Notes: generated from the letters alone by a model not told the origin. Counted from the first letter of the stretch, positions 35,839 through 45,202 are shown. The stretch is DNA of 59,606 bases from an uncultured Crocinitomix sp. (GCA_905478225.1 CAJQHR010000052.1:1-59606), one strand, 5' to 3'. Numbers and translations are program-made.

Positions 35839-37239
35839 ATGTCCAATATAAGTAATGATTTAGCCCTATTTAACGAGTTAGCTGAAGCTTTAATAAATGA
35901 AGAAGAACAGCATCCAGTTGCTGATCGTATAGATTCTGACAAGCTTTATGATTCCATTGACCTTTCACTGAATGACGGTGGAATGATTGATGATGAGTTT
36001 AAAGCGGTATTGCAAGAAGTTTTGATCGCAACACCAAAAACGGCGACAAATTTATTTTTCAATCAGCTTTTTGGAGGAAGACAAGGAAAAGCGGTTTTAG
36101 GAGATTTATTGGCGGTATTGCTTAATAATAGCATGTATACCTACAAGGTAGCCGGTCCACAAGTAGGAATTGAGCAAGAAATTATAAGACAATCATGCGA
36201 TTTAGTTGGTTATGGTCCAAGGAGTAATGGTACATTTCCAACAGGAGGCTCCATGAGTAATTATATGGCCTTAGTTATGGCACGTGATGCGAAAGATCCG
36301 AATTGCAGATTGACTGGAATGTCTAAACCCTTGGTGGTTTATACTTCAAAAGAATCTCATTACTCAAATGCAAAGAATGTAAGTTTTGCGGGAATTGGTA
36401 AAAACAATATTCGATACATTGGAGCTGATGCAAAAGGTCAAATGATTCCGGAGAAACTGGAAGCACAAATTATTAAAGACATCAATGACGGATTTATTCC
36501 GACATACGTTAATGCAACCGCAGGAACAACGGTTTTAGGAGCTTTTGATCCAATTGATAAAATTGCAGATATCACTGAAAAGTATCAGATTTGGCTCCAT
36601 GTTGATGGCGCATATTCTGGAAGTGTAATTTTTAGCGATAAGTATAAACATTTGGTAAAGGGAGTAGAACGATCAAATTCATTTAGCTACAATGCACACA
36701 AAATGCTTGGAACGCCAATGACGTGTTCAATCATTCTAGTAAATGATAAAAAACAATTGCATGATTCGTTTAGTAATGAAGCGGATTATCTCTACCAAAC
36801 AGATGGTGACGATTTCAACCTTGGCAAAACATCTTTCCAATGCGGAAGAAGAAATGATGCGCTTAAGTTCTGGACCTTATGGAAATCAGTAGGCACGAGT
36901 GGTTTAAAGCAGATTATAGATCAACAATTTGAATTGGCAGATATTGCGCGTGGGTATGTAAGCAATCATCCAGATTATACTTTATATAGTTTTGAAGATT
37001 CAATATCGGTTTGTTTCAATTATAAAAATATTGATCCAATAAAACTTTGCACAGCACTGTATGAGCACCAAATCACTGTGGTTGGTTTTGGGTCATTTAA
37101 TGAAGACACTTTTATTCGCCTCGTTACCATTAATGCCAACAATTTAAAGGCAGATATTTTAAACTTCTTTAACGTTTTGGAAGATTATGCTGCGAATGAG
37201 ATGGAGTTTACCAATGTGAAAGAAAAGATGATGGATTAA
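35839..37239 (+). CDS. PLP-dependent decarboxylase, probably cysteine sulfinate decarboxylase
   Basis: A 466-residue group II decarboxylase (glutamate/cysteine sulfinate/aspartate class). The active-site Lys is K288 in SYNAHKMLG. D256 of HVDGAYSG binds the pyridine nitrogen. FPTGGSMSNYMAL and VNATAGTTVLGAFDP are further family motifs. Sequence alone does not separate cysteine sulfinate, glutamate and aspartate specificity. The adjacent cysteine dioxygenase, 14 nt upstream on the same strand, makes cysteine sulfinate the most likely substrate, with hypotaurine as product. No hypotaurine oxidase is visible here. Confidence 0.85.
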   Translation: MSNISNDLALFNELAEALINEEEQHPVADRIDSDKLYDSIDLSLNDGGMIDDEFKAVLQEVLIATPKTATNLFFNQLFGGRQGKAVLGDLLAVLLNNSMYTYKVAGPQVGIEQEIIRQSCDLVGYGPRSNGTFPTGGSMSNYMALVMARDAKDPNCRLTGMSKPLVVYTSKESHYSNAKNVSFAGIGKNNIRYIGADAKGQMIPEKLEAQIIKDINDGFIPTYVNATAGTTVLGAFDPIDKIADITEKYQIWLHVDGAYSGSVIFSDKYKHLVKGVERSNSFSYNAHKMLGTPMTCSIILVNDKKQLHDSFSNEADYLYQTDGDDFNLGKTSFQCGRRNDALKFWTLWKSVGTSGLKQIIDQQFELADIARGYVSNHPDYTLYSFEDSISVCFNYKNIDPIKLCTALYEHQITVVGFGSFNEDTFIRLVTINANNLKADILNFFNVLEDYAANEMEFTNVKEKMMD

Positions 37240-37328
37240 TTTTTTGGGAACCGCAGCGCATAATCTATTTGCGTTCTGTTAGAATTGCGACGAATCAATT
37301 CCGTATTTTAAAAAGATTAAAATAAAGA

Positions 37329-37961
37329 TTAAGTCGCATATGCATCTTCCATCTCGGATAAAAAATAGGGAATGCCATACTTTATTGATCGATAGTTTCG
37401 CATGACACCCAAACTAACATCTAGTCCCATCCGCGTTTCTTTAAACCCAAAATGACTCCCAATTACTCCACCATACTCATTAAATTCGGAGCTATACCCT
37501 TCTTAAGGAATATTAACATTTGGACCAACGCCATCATAAAACCACTCGTTTTGGCGTCCAAATTTGGTAAGCACATTCAAATAAGGCATTACGGGAGACC
37601 TAAGCCAAGTAAAATAATACCGATAATCAATCAGTACATAGTTTCGATCTCTGATGTCAAACGTACCGTCGTTTTCGTAATAACCTGCCTGGACCGAATA
37701 GCTTTCACGCGAATACGACATATAATAATTAACGTAATCAACACCAATGGAATGGTGATTGAAAAAGCGTGCTTCCCCGCCAATCGTCCACATTCTTCCG
37801 TATCTATTTTCATTTGAAGTTGGTCCGGCGTAAAGCTTTCCACGCACTAAAAGACCATGTAAATAATCATCCGTTTCAAATTGCGCATTTGCAAAACAAG
37901 GCGTGCCCATTAAAAGAAGCAGGACAATTCGTTTCAAACTGGCTCGATTTATTCGTTTCAT
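37329..37961 (-). pseudogene. Outer-membrane beta-barrel-like protein with an in-frame TAA
   Basis: From ATG 37961 a signal peptide (MKRINRASLKRIVLLLLMG) leads into alternating aromatic strands (LHGLLVRGKLYAG, YVLIDYRYYFTW), like a small porin-type barrel. TAA at 37503-37505 stops the frame after VGPNVNIP. The same frame then continues uninterrupted for about 57 codons (EGYSSEFNEYGGVIG, MRNYRSIKYGIPYF) to TAA 37329. One codon change would restore a ~210-residue barrel. Its ATG overlaps the stop of the upstream lipoprotein gene (ATGA), so they form an operon. Confidence 0.7.
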
Positions 37962-38434
37962 ATATTTAACACCACAATCCCATCTTCATAACCCACTTTG
38001 TTCTCACCACTGTCACTTGGTTCATAGTAGGTGATTCGAATTTTGGATTGACTGACATCAAATTCATCACCACAAAAATAGAAAATATTGAAAGGCTTTT
38101 GGGTCTCATAGTTTCGAACTGGAGAAGTAGCTGGGTTCGCATCAATCCATAACATATTATCTTCGGGTATATCGGTAGCACTTACGTACAATTCTCCAGT
38201 ACCTTCACCGATTACTTCTGTCTTCTCACTCATCATTTCAAAACAAACCAATAAGTCCCCTCCTGCATAACCGCCAAGTGTAGAAAAATCAACGCGTATC
38301 TTTACATCCGTCATTGGGCAATAGATTTGCGTGACCTCTTCCCCATTATTGGTCATATAAAAACTTTTACCACTTGACTCGTCACAAGCGTAAACTGTTA
38401 GTAATAGAAATGAAATTAGAATGAGATTTCGCAT
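37958..38434 (-). CDS. Hypothetical lipoprotein
   Basis: A 158-residue protein. The signal peptide ends in the lipobox VYAC with Cys17 as the lipidation site. The mature region is beta-rich with two cysteines (VLVCFEMM-like strand, YFCGDEF) and no recognised family. It precedes and overlaps by 4 nt the broken barrel gene, so the pair may once have formed an outer-membrane unit. Function unknown. Confidence 0.7.
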   Translation of the reverse strand: MRNLILISFLLLTVYACDESSGKSFYMTNNGEEVTQIYCPMTDVKIRVDFSTLGGYAGGDLLVCFEMMSEKTEVIGEGTGELYVSATDIPEDNMLWIDANPATSPVRNYETQKPFNIFYFCGDEFDVSQSKIRITYYEPSDSGENKVGYEDGIVVLNI

Positions 38435-38529
38435 AGTTTTTTTTCTGAAAAGATAGTCTTTTCATAGACTTATTTGCTTTGTTAATTGTCTTTCACGGCG
38501 CTTTTAATATCGGAATCATGTAGATTGAA

Positions 38530-38564
38530 AAAAAAATCCTGCCCGCTTAAGGCGGACAGGATTT
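38530..38564 (-). terminator. Terminator downstream of the small secreted protein
   Basis: AAATCCTG-CCGC pairs with GCGG-CAGGATTT with one mismatch (arms about 38534-38545 and 38551-38563). On the minus strand the stem is followed by a T-run. It ends the 38589-38870 gene. Confidence 0.75.
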
Positions 38565-38588
38565 CAACATATGATAATAAAAACTGGA

Positions 38589-38870
38589 TTAATCTATTTC
38601 AAGACATCCATCTTTAATAATTACTTTTTGTCCATTCTTTACTTCAACCCAACCGCAAGAGGATTTAATTTCACATTTATCGGCACTAGGCAGACAATGC
38701 GCTGTACCAGTTGTACTGACTTTAACTCTTATTTCTCTCGTACTCCCATTAATCTTTACTTCAAAAGTATAATTCTTAGAGGCCTTGTTATAATAAGGAA
38801 CAGAAAAGGCACTTGCAATTCCGGTTATGAAAAATAACACGGCAGTCATCAAAATCAGTTTAGCTTTCAT
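38589..38870 (-). CDS. Small secreted cysteine-containing protein
   Basis: 93 residues. A signal peptide (~1-21, cleavage near ASA) precedes a mature domain with four cysteines (HCLPSADKCEIKSSCGWVE and DGCLEI) that could form two disulfides. It resembles in size and layout small exported proteins common in Flavobacteriia (DUF6520-like), but I cannot assign the family firmly. A terminator follows. Probable location is the periplasm. Confidence 0.65.
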   Translation of the reverse strand: MKAKLILMTAVLFFITGIASAFSVPYYNKASKNYTFEVKINGSTREIRVKVSTTGTAHCLPSADKCEIKSSCGWVEVKNGQKVIIKDGCLEID

Positions 38871-39032
38871 AATTCTTTTTTTTCTTAAACGTAATTAATA
38901 ATAGGCTTCTTGCGCCACTTCACTGATAAATATGTCCATTAATTGTTTAAGTGCTTCAAACTAACTGATAGGTGTAGCTTTTCTTTTATTCGATACAAGT
39001 GTCCAAACCTTCGTTTCAAAAAATTGCACAAA

Positions 39033-39064
39033 AAAAAGGGATCTCAAAAATGAAATCCCTTAGT
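39033..39064 (-). terminator. Terminator of the cold-shock gene
   Basis: AAGGGAT and ATCCCTT arms (near 39037 and 39056) form a stem. Minus-strand transcripts end in a run of T (A8 on the plus strand at 39031-39038). It starts 24 nt past the csp stop. Confidence 0.7.
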
Positions 39065-39087
39065 ATTAAAAACTTATATCGTTGGAA

Positions 39088-39279
39088 TTAAACCACGGAT
39101 ACTTTTACTGCGTTTAATCCTTTTTTTCCTTCTTCTAGTTCGAATTCTACATTGTCACCTTCGTTAATTTCATCAATTAAACCAGATACGTGTACAAAAT
39201 GTTCTTTACCTGTTCCTTCTTCTAAAATGAATCCAAATCCTTTGGTATCATTGAAAAATTTTACTGTTCCTTTATTCAT
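39088..39279 (-). CDS. Cold-shock domain protein (CspA family)
   Basis: A 63-residue single OB-fold RNA chaperone. RNP1 is KGFGFI and RNP2 is HFVHV, with the standard GTVKFFN opening and an FELEEGKKGLNAVKV ending. Such proteins melt mRNA structure and act as antiterminators. The 5' leader is short (about 37 nt from the predicted promoter), shorter than the long cold-box leaders of E. coli cspA. A terminator follows, so it is monocistronic. Confidence 0.95.
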   Translation of the reverse strand: MNKGTVKFFNDTKGFGFILEEGTGKEHFVHVSGLIDEINEGDNVEFELEEGKKGLNAVKVSVV

Positions 39280-39322
39280 TATATTTTATTGTTTCTGCAA
39301 CTTGATTGTTACAATTATACCG

Positions 39323-39351
39323 CAAAAGTACGTTTAAGTTCTAACATACAA
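39323..39351 (-). promoter_or_regulatory. Promoter of the cold-shock gene
   Basis: On the minus strand TTG (39351-39349), an 18-nt spacer and TACTTTTG (39330-39323) fit the Bacteroidetes TTG/TTTG-N-TAnnTTTG promoter, with the -7 box perfect. Initiation would be about 37 nt before the csp start. Confidence 0.55.
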
Positions 39352-39462
39352 TCATAAATGTGAATTATTAATCGATTAAATTAAAAGCATTGCATTTTAG
39401 CTGCTCGATTAATGTGCCCAAACGCGTACCTATAATAATTGAAATGTTGTAGCGAGTAAGGT

Positions 39463-39783
39463 CTATTTAATCACAATCTTAAACTCCTCTATCGATTCAC
39501 CTTCACCTATCTTTAGCAGGTTAATACCAGTGGTTACTTGAACTGCATAATAATTGAATCCATTTTTTAATTCCATTGCTTTAACTAAACGACCATCCAT
39601 TGAATACAATTCAGAGGAATAATTATCGTCGTTTACAACAGTAATGTAAAAATTACCACGATTTGGATTTGGAAAAATGTTTAACTCAAGTTCATTCCCA
39701 TCCGTTTGGGCGGCAACTTGGTTTGTACTTGTAATTGCAAAAAATAATGAGAAAAAGAATGCGAACTTAAATGAAGTGCTCAT
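39463..39783 (-). CDS. Signal peptide plus T9SS sorting domain only
   Basis: A 106-residue protein. After a signal peptide (~1-25, VAAQ) only about 5 residues separate it from a type A T9SS sorting domain (LNIFPNPNRGNFYITV, with SMDGRLVKAMEL and final FKIVIK). There is no cargo domain, so the whole mature protein is the sorting signal. Either it is the residue of a larger gene rejoined in frame, or a small secreted protein in its own right. A (GTT)12 tract lies about 28 nt upstream of its ATG. Confidence 0.75.
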   Translation of the reverse strand: MSTSFKFAFFFSLFFAITSTNQVAAQTDGNELELNIFPNPNRGNFYITVVNDDNYSSELYSMDGRLVKAMELKNGFNYYAVQVTTGINLLKIGEGESIEEFKIVIK

Positions 39784-39811
39784 AAGTGATGGTTTATACG
39801 TTTAAAATTTG

Positions 39812-39848
<37 letters not shown>

Positions 39849-40006
39849 TGTCAGAATTAGCTGATTGGCTGAACTCTTTTCTCTTCTTCTAACGGGGCAA
39901 AAAGAATGGGGTCACATTGAACCACAGGCACATGTAAAAAAAGAATGTTAGAAATAACTTTCTCTACTAGAAAATAAAAGGAAAAAATAGGTTTGTTCGC
40001 CTGACG

Positions 40007-40882
40007 CTAAAACGACCTTATGGCAATGGCTCTTCGTCCGTAATCCTTTAGATAAGTGCCTGATGGAATACCTTCCGATTCATTGGTCCAAAGAAAAATA
40101 GCCCAAGACTTTAAAGTGTCTACAGATTGGGTTGAGCTCCAATAATGACCACCTGGAATAGTTCCTAAAATGTCAAAATTTGTGTCAATTTTTTCTAATT
40201 CGCGGTTACTTGGTAAATACCAATCTGAAAATCCATCTGACTCATAATTATCACACAATGTGGCTGCGGTAACTTCTTCGCCACAAAGGGCAACAATGCT
40301 TGTCGTATTTGTTGTTCCGGTTCCTAACTCCGTGCCCGTTGCTCCACTCACATAGACGGAGTCACAACCCCAATAAATTTCCTCACCAAATATTTCATTG
40401 GCAATGATTAAACCATGTTCCGTGCTCGCATCATAACCAGGATCTCCAGGTTCAAAAAGATAGGCCACCGTTCCCCCACCGAAACTTTCGCCAATTGCAT
40501 GGCCAGTTGAGAATGTGATTTCGTTCCCATAGTGCATTTCATCATTTACAAATGCATACGCTCTAAGGTAATAAGCTGGCGTACTCGGCACAGCACCCGC
40601 GCCTCCTTCTATACGTCCGTCAACGGGAGCGCCACCAGGAATATGAAGCGAATTTTGAAGTGTTGGTTCAGGTTCTGTTCCAAAAAGGAATCCATTCACA
40701 CTGGTCGTTACTCCGTCTATATTCGCCTGCAGTATCACTTTATCGCCTCCATCATCGATTACAGGAAGTGTTTCAACGACAATATTAGCAGGTGCAGGAC
40801 CTTTGTTGCAACTTACAAAAACTAAAATAATAAAACTGAATATGAGCGCAGAGAATCGGATAGTCGTGTTTTTAAATTTCAT
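40007..40882 (-). CDS. Lcl/DUF1566-domain lipoprotein
   Basis: A 291-residue lipoprotein (lipobox FVSC, Cys25). An N-terminal fibronectin-like segment (~35-125) precedes an Lcl/DUF1566 domain with DWYLPSNRELEKI, GGHYWSSTQS and the closing RRAIAIRSF. The domain is common in Bacteroidetes surface proteins, including adhesion-associated ones, with no known catalysis. Related sequence survives as a fragment at 3686-3934. Anchoring in the outer membrane is likely. Confidence 0.8.
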   Translation of the reverse strand: MKFKNTTIRFSALIFSFIILVFVSCNKGPAPANIVVETLPVIDDGGDKVILQANIDGVTTSVNGFLFGTEPEPTLQNSLHIPGGAPVDGRIEGGAGAVPSTPAYYLRAYAFVNDEMHYGNEITFSTGHAIGESFGGGTVAYLFEPGDPGYDASTEHGLIIANEIFGEEIYWGCDSVYVSGATGTELGTGTTNTTSIVALCGEEVTAATLCDNYESDGFSDWYLPSNRELEKIDTNFDILGTIPGGHYWSSTQSVDTLKSWAIFLWTNESEGIPSGTYLKDYGRRAIAIRSF

Positions 40883-41117
40883 TAATTATAAGCATTTATT
40901 GCCTTAATTATTGTTTAAGTGCACAATAGAGCGCTTGGCATTTCAATTGGGGCAACCTTTCAAACGTGAAGTTAATTATAGAAAGTGAGTTTTTCAAGTT
41001 AAAATCAGATCAATTCACTTTTAAATAGGTGGCGTGATTTAAACTTTTAAAATTTAAAATAGACTTCCACCGAATCTTATACCTGCATTCGCGCCTGATT
41101 TTCAAAAAACGAAAATT

Positions 41118-41582
41118 ATGAGAAGGATTAATGCCTACAAAAAAATGTTTAATGTTGAGGGAGATCTTAATCTTAAAGAATTGAAGACGACTTACCGCAG
41201 ATTAGTTAAGAAATGGCATCCCGATAAGTTTCAAGACGGCGATTCTCTAAAAGCTGCGACTGAGGAAAAAAGTCAGGCTATAATTGATGGTTCCCACTTT
41301 TTAGTGAGCATATCACCCGAAACGAAAGAAGCGGATTTGGATTCTTATAAAACTAGAACCACTGTAACTGGCATTTCTGATTTTCAATTTGAAAAAAGCG
41401 TATTAGAGGTTACTTTCATGTATGGCGCGGTTTACGAGTACTTTGGAGTTTCTCCTAAAGTCTTTCAAAAAATGGTAAATACGGACAAATTAATGCGCTT
41501 TTCAAAACGAAATATATTCAATTCGTATTTGGATCGCCAATCTAAAAAAGGAATGGTAAAAGCAGAACCGGTAAACGTTTAA
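41118..41582 (+). CDS. J-domain plus KTSC-domain protein
   Basis: A 154-residue protein. The N-terminal ~65 residues form a J-domain with the HPD motif (RLVKKWHPDKF, about residues 28-38), which stimulates Hsp70 ATPase. The C-terminal ~60 residues are a KTSC domain (SVLEVTFMYGAVYEYFGVSP and FNSYL), an RNA-associated domain of unclear function. The fusion occurs in several Bacteroidetes. It may deliver a KTSC-bound target to DnaK; that is inference. Its stop overlaps that of the convergent broken gene. Confidence 0.85.
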   Translation: MRRINAYKKMFNVEGDLNLKELKTTYRRLVKKWHPDKFQDGDSLKAATEEKSQAIIDGSHFLVSISPETKEADLDSYKTRTTVTGISDFQFEKSVLEVTFMYGAVYEYFGVSPKVFQKMVNTDKLMRFSKRNIFNSYLDRQSKKGMVKAEPVNV

Positions 41583-41893
41583 GCTTTCACTTTGGCTTCA
41601 AAATTAGCCGAAAACTCTTCTGTATTAATATAGTACCTGTGTTTTATTTTGCGCTCAAGAAAAATGTGACGCACTTCAAATTCATTGCCTTCGCCAATTA
41701 CTAATAACTTGCACTTGCCATTATCACTGCAGCTTTTGCTGTTAAACTGCGAATCGGTTTTTAATTGGAAACCAATATTTTCGAACCTAGGTTCCGCCCA
41801 ATCAATTTGGTATTAATTTCCTTTTTCATCTAAAAAGAAAGTTTTTGCCTTTTCATCAATCTCTTTTGTGATTTGCTTAACTAATATTTCCAT
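41579..41893 (-). pseudogene. Hypothetical protein cut by a single in-frame TAA
   Basis: From ATG 41893 the frame reads MEILVKQITKEIDEKAKTF and FLDEKGN, then TAA (41813-41815), and continues in the same frame for 76 codons (YQIDWAEPRFENIGF, two Cys in SCSDNGKCKLL, ERKIKHRYYIN) to TAA at 41579. Everything except one codon is open. No family recognised. This may be recent loss, a sequencing error, or translational readthrough. Confidence 0.6.
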
Positions 41894-41950
41894 AATAAAT
41901 TTCTATTGTCTTAATGCGTTCTGTTATTCTCTTGGCTTAGAATGTGGGAT

Positions 41951-42331
41951 TTAGATTTTGGCTTTCGTTAATAGAACGGTTCCGTTTTCATCCTTTAATG
42001 TAATTGATTGAATTTTAGAATGATCTATTTTGAGAGCTTTTGCTTTTCGTTCTTCTTCGGCGTTTGATTCATCTTGATAAAAAGCAAGATTATTCAATAA
42101 GAAATAGGGCCAAGAAATGACTTCGTTCTTTTTAAAAGCACCACCGTTTTCCATTTCATACACCACTTCAGCGGATTCAAACGGCAATAAAGCACATCCA
42201 ATTTTACTCAACCACTCTCCTCCTACTTCAAGCTCTTCAATTAACTCAATTTCTGCCAACACACCTGGAGAAGTCGCATTCACTTCACGCCAGTACATGG
42301 CATCTTTATTGAAAAAGTCATTTTCATTCAT
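41951..42331 (-). CDS. Hypothetical cytoplasmic protein
   Basis: A 126-residue acidic protein with no signal peptide or membrane segment. Notable segments are WREVNATSPGVLAEIELIEEL and VISWPYFLLNNLAFYQDE. I do not recognise the family. It lies on the same strand as the broken 41579-41893 gene, 58 nt upstream of it, and may share its transcript. Confidence 0.6.
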   Translation of the reverse strand: MNENDFFNKDAMYWREVNATSPGVLAEIELIEELEVGGEWLSKIGCALLPFESAEVVYEMENGGAFKKNEVISWPYFLLNNLAFYQDESNAEEERKAKALKIDHSKIQSITLKDENGTVLLTKAKI

Positions 42332-42425
42332 TTTGCAAAGTTAGTGTTTTTATTGTCTACAATACACCTCTTAATACAAGGATTCAAATATTAATGCACG
42401 AGCACGATTTGATACAAGATCTAAG

Positions 42426-44060
42426 CTACCTTAATATTCTAATGGTCTCCTTATCAATTTTTAAAAGATATATTCCACTAGATAAATGAGACAAGTTTAT
42501 TGAAGATTCAGAAGCATCAAGCGTAAAATTCCCCACTTGATTTCCTAACAGATCGTAAACATAAATGGGTTGCGAATTTGCAATTGTATAGTTCCCGCCA
42601 ACTATAGTAAATATTCCATTTGAACTTGGGTTAGGATAAACGCTATATTGATTCAATGTTGTAACTGGCAAACCGGCATCATCTGTCACATCTACTACTA
42701 CTCCAAGGTCATTAATTCCGTTAGCAGCATCCCAAGTGCCCACATTCGCAAACCGAATAGCATAATAGGTATTGTTTTGCAATGAAGGATAAATATCAGT
42801 CATTTGGAGGTACAGACTATAGGCACCTAAAGGCATATCGCTTGGAAGCGTAATTTCTGCTTCAATTTCATAACTTTCATTCCCGAACAAAAAACGAGTA
42901 TTCACATCCAGATTGAAATAAATACTGGTATCCCCGTTTTTAAATACCAGGTTCACCTCCTTTTCAGCAACAGTTGAAGCAAAACCGATATTATTCAACC
43001 TTAAATCGAAAAGAAAATTGCTGGCTGGAGCTGCAAGCGTATCATAGTTCCCAGATTCCATCACAAAACGATAACCAAGCCTTTTCTGAATTTCTGAATA
43101 GCAACCTTCTTCCTGCCAGCGGTCTAAAACATCTGGATGATAATCGTTATTAATATAGGTCCAGTGTGCGTTTTCTAAATCAATAAGTGCGTTCTCACAA
43201 TTGGCATAAGTTGGGTTATCGCCACATGTTTCGCCGCCCATTATCGTATACTTGCTTTCGGTTTCCCAAAAGGGTTTTTCAGTCGCAATATCACCAAATG
43301 TAAAATCGTTTGCTGCTACTAGAAAACAATCGTTATGATAACCCAACCTGCTCAATACTCCGCCGTTATGAGCTGTTTCAAGCGTCAACGAATCATCTGG
43401 CATAGTGAGTTCATAAAAGTTTGCTTTTAGCTCTGGATACCTTAAAGATATGATTGACTTTTCAGGCATTACTGATAATAAAGTGTCGGTAATCTCCTTT
43501 CGATCGAGCCATTGCGCTGGTGTCACTTCAGCATCTTCGTAATCAGTGCCAAATTCATCACTAAAAAAATTCTCTCCCCAAACTCCCCAAAAACCATTTT
43601 GAAGGGTGAGAATAACATCTGCATTGGCCTGAAGAATTGGACGCAATTGTTCTATATGTTCAAGTATTAATGCTTTACTTGGTGAATCGTTGTAGGGAGG
43701 CTCATCAGGCAAAAAACTAGTATACGCAAAGCGCAGCACCACTTTAAATCCTGCTTTCCGAAGCGTAGAAAAATCCTCTTCTATTGATTCTAAAAAAGAA
43801 GCTGAAATGAGCGTGTCTAAAAATGTATCCATATAAACATATCTAAAAATAATGGAGACACTGTCAGAAACACGACTATTCGCCAGCCATGCCGAATCAA
43901 GTGGATTGGGTGAAGAAGAGTTAGTTCGTGTGTAATTATAAAAACCTCGACTCGGATTTAAGATGAAAGCATCAGATTCAACATAAGTGACAAATTTATC
44001 TTGCCCAAAACTGAGGTTTAAAATTAAGCAAGAGAATACTGTGATCAGAATCGTTTTCAT
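42426..44060 (-). CDS. T9SS-secreted DUF4874/DUF4832 protein
   Basis: A 544-residue secreted protein. The signal peptide (1-19) is followed by an N-terminal domain with NPSRGFYNYT and an FRYVYMDTFLD strand (DUF4874), then a C-terminal domain with FWETESKYTIMGGETC and the HWTYINNDYHPDVLDRW region (DUF4832). These domains have a TIM-barrel, glycosidase-like appearance but no established activity. The C-terminal ~75 residues are a type A T9SS sorting domain (VYPNPSSNGIFTI, ending TIRILR). It is therefore predicted to reach the cell surface, perhaps acting on polysaccharide. Confidence 0.85.
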   Translation of the reverse strand: MKTILITVFSCLILNLSFGQDKFVTYVESDAFILNPSRGFYNYTRTNSSSPNPLDSAWLANSRVSDSVSIIFRYVYMDTFLDTLISASFLESIEEDFSTLRKAGFKVVLRFAYTSFLPDEPPYNDSPSKALILEHIEQLRPILQANADVILTLQNGFWGVWGENFFSDEFGTDYEDAEVTPAQWLDRKEITDTLLSVMPEKSIISLRYPELKANFYELTMPDDSLTLETAHNGGVLSRLGYHNDCFLVAANDFTFGDIATEKPFWETESKYTIMGGETCGDNPTYANCENALIDLENAHWTYINNDYHPDVLDRWQEEGCYSEIQKRLGYRFVMESGNYDTLAAPASNFLFDLRLNNIGFASTVAEKEVNLVFKNGDTSIYFNLDVNTRFLFGNESYEIEAEITLPSDMPLGAYSLYLQMTDIYPSLQNNTYYAIRFANVGTWDAANGINDLGVVVDVTDDAGLPVTTLNQYSVYPNPSSNGIFTIVGGNYTIANSQPIYVYDLLGNQVGNFTLDASESSINLSHLSSGIYLLKIDKETIRILR

Positions 44061-44241
44061 AATTGGGTATGCTTTTGGAATTGGTGTAAAGATAAGTTAT
44101 TAATTTGTACTTCCTTTTTTGAAGTGGAAACTAGGAATATAAATAAGCTTCAGTCGAGATCAGTCTAATTACTTGAGTCGGAAATTCATAGTGGAATTCC
44201 GATCAAAATCATTAGTTTCGAAGAAATTCAAATTAGAACCT

Positions 44242-45192
44242 ATGCGCTTGCTCTTATCCTTTATATCATTATTCCTAGTTCTTGGGGCGAATCAAATCAC
44301 TTATGCGCAAACCAACCCAGTGTTAGAGGACGGCGAAGGATACGTGGCCGTTAATGGTGGCAAACTTTGGTATCGAATCATAGGTGAGGGAAATGAGACA
44401 CCGCTTTTGATGATGCATGGTGGACCAGGTGGAACAAGCCGTTCATTTTATTTATTCGAAAAATTAACAAAAGACCGCCCAATTATATTGTTTGATCAGT
44501 TAGGAACCGGAAGATCGGGACATCATGAAGATACTTCACTATTAAAAGTGAATGAATTTGTAGAACAAGTGGCTGATTTAACGAAGCATTTGAATTTGAA
44601 TTCCGTTTATTTATACGGTCATTCTTGGGGAACAGCATTGGCCTTGGAATATTTCTCGGCTTATTCAAAAGGCGTGGAAGGAATTATTTTCAACAGTCCC
44701 TATTTTAGCACGGCTATTTGGGAAGCTGATGCGGATACACTTATCACGTTTTTGCCTTTAGCTACGCAAAAAGCCATTGCAGAGGGCGAAGCTTCAGGAG
44801 ATTTTTCAGCCAAGAGTTATCAACAAGCAAACAGTGTGTATTTGTCAAATTACGGTTCTAGAGGTAAAAGGCATTCGAGCGATTTAGACACGGCGAAAGC
44901 ACCTGGAAATTATTTCATCTACAACTATATGTGGGGACCAACTGAATTTACCGCAACAGGAACATTAAAAAATTACGACATTATCGATAAGCTAAAAAAA
45001 GTAACCGTACCTACTCTATTTATTACTGGAGAATATGATGAAGCAAGGCCTGCAACCGTTCGTTCTTTTGAAAAAATGGTGCCAGGATCAAGCACAGTTA
45101 TTGTGAAAAGAGCCGGTCATGCCACTATGCATGACAATCTTTGCCAGAATAGAAAAGCCATTCGTAAGTTTTTGAAAAGTTTAGAAAATTAA
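44242..45192 (+). CDS. Alpha/beta hydrolase, proline iminopeptidase-like
   Basis: About 316 residues from ATG 44242, chosen because a signal peptide begins there (MRLLLSFISLFLVLGANQ). The hydrolase domain has the oxyanion-loop motif HGGPGGTS, the nucleophile in YGHSWGTALA, the Asp region FITGEYDEARP and the His in RAGHATMHD, a full triad. HGGPGG and the DQLGTGRSG segment are typical of prolyl aminopeptidases (S33), which remove N-terminal proline. A periplasmic location and proximity to no other peptidase suggest a stand-alone role. Confidence 0.85.
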   Translation: MRLLLSFISLFLVLGANQITYAQTNPVLEDGEGYVAVNGGKLWYRIIGEGNETPLLMMHGGPGGTSRSFYLFEKLTKDRPIILFDQLGTGRSGHHEDTSLLKVNEFVEQVADLTKHLNLNSVYLYGHSWGTALALEYFSAYSKGVEGIIFNSPYFSTAIWEADADTLITFLPLATQKAIAEGEASGDFSAKSYQQANSVYLSNYGSRGKRHSSDLDTAKAPGNYFIYNYMWGPTEFTATGTLKNYDIIDKLKKVTVPTLFITGEYDEARPATVRSFEKMVPGSSTVIVKRAGHATMHDNLCQNRKAIRKFLKSLEN

Positions 45193-45202
45193 AGGATCAT
45201 GG

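Noticed and set aside
37452-37961. Open frames on the plus strand opposite the broken barrel gene
   Set aside because: They are antisense shadows; the minus-strand frame has a signal peptide and barrel-like strands.
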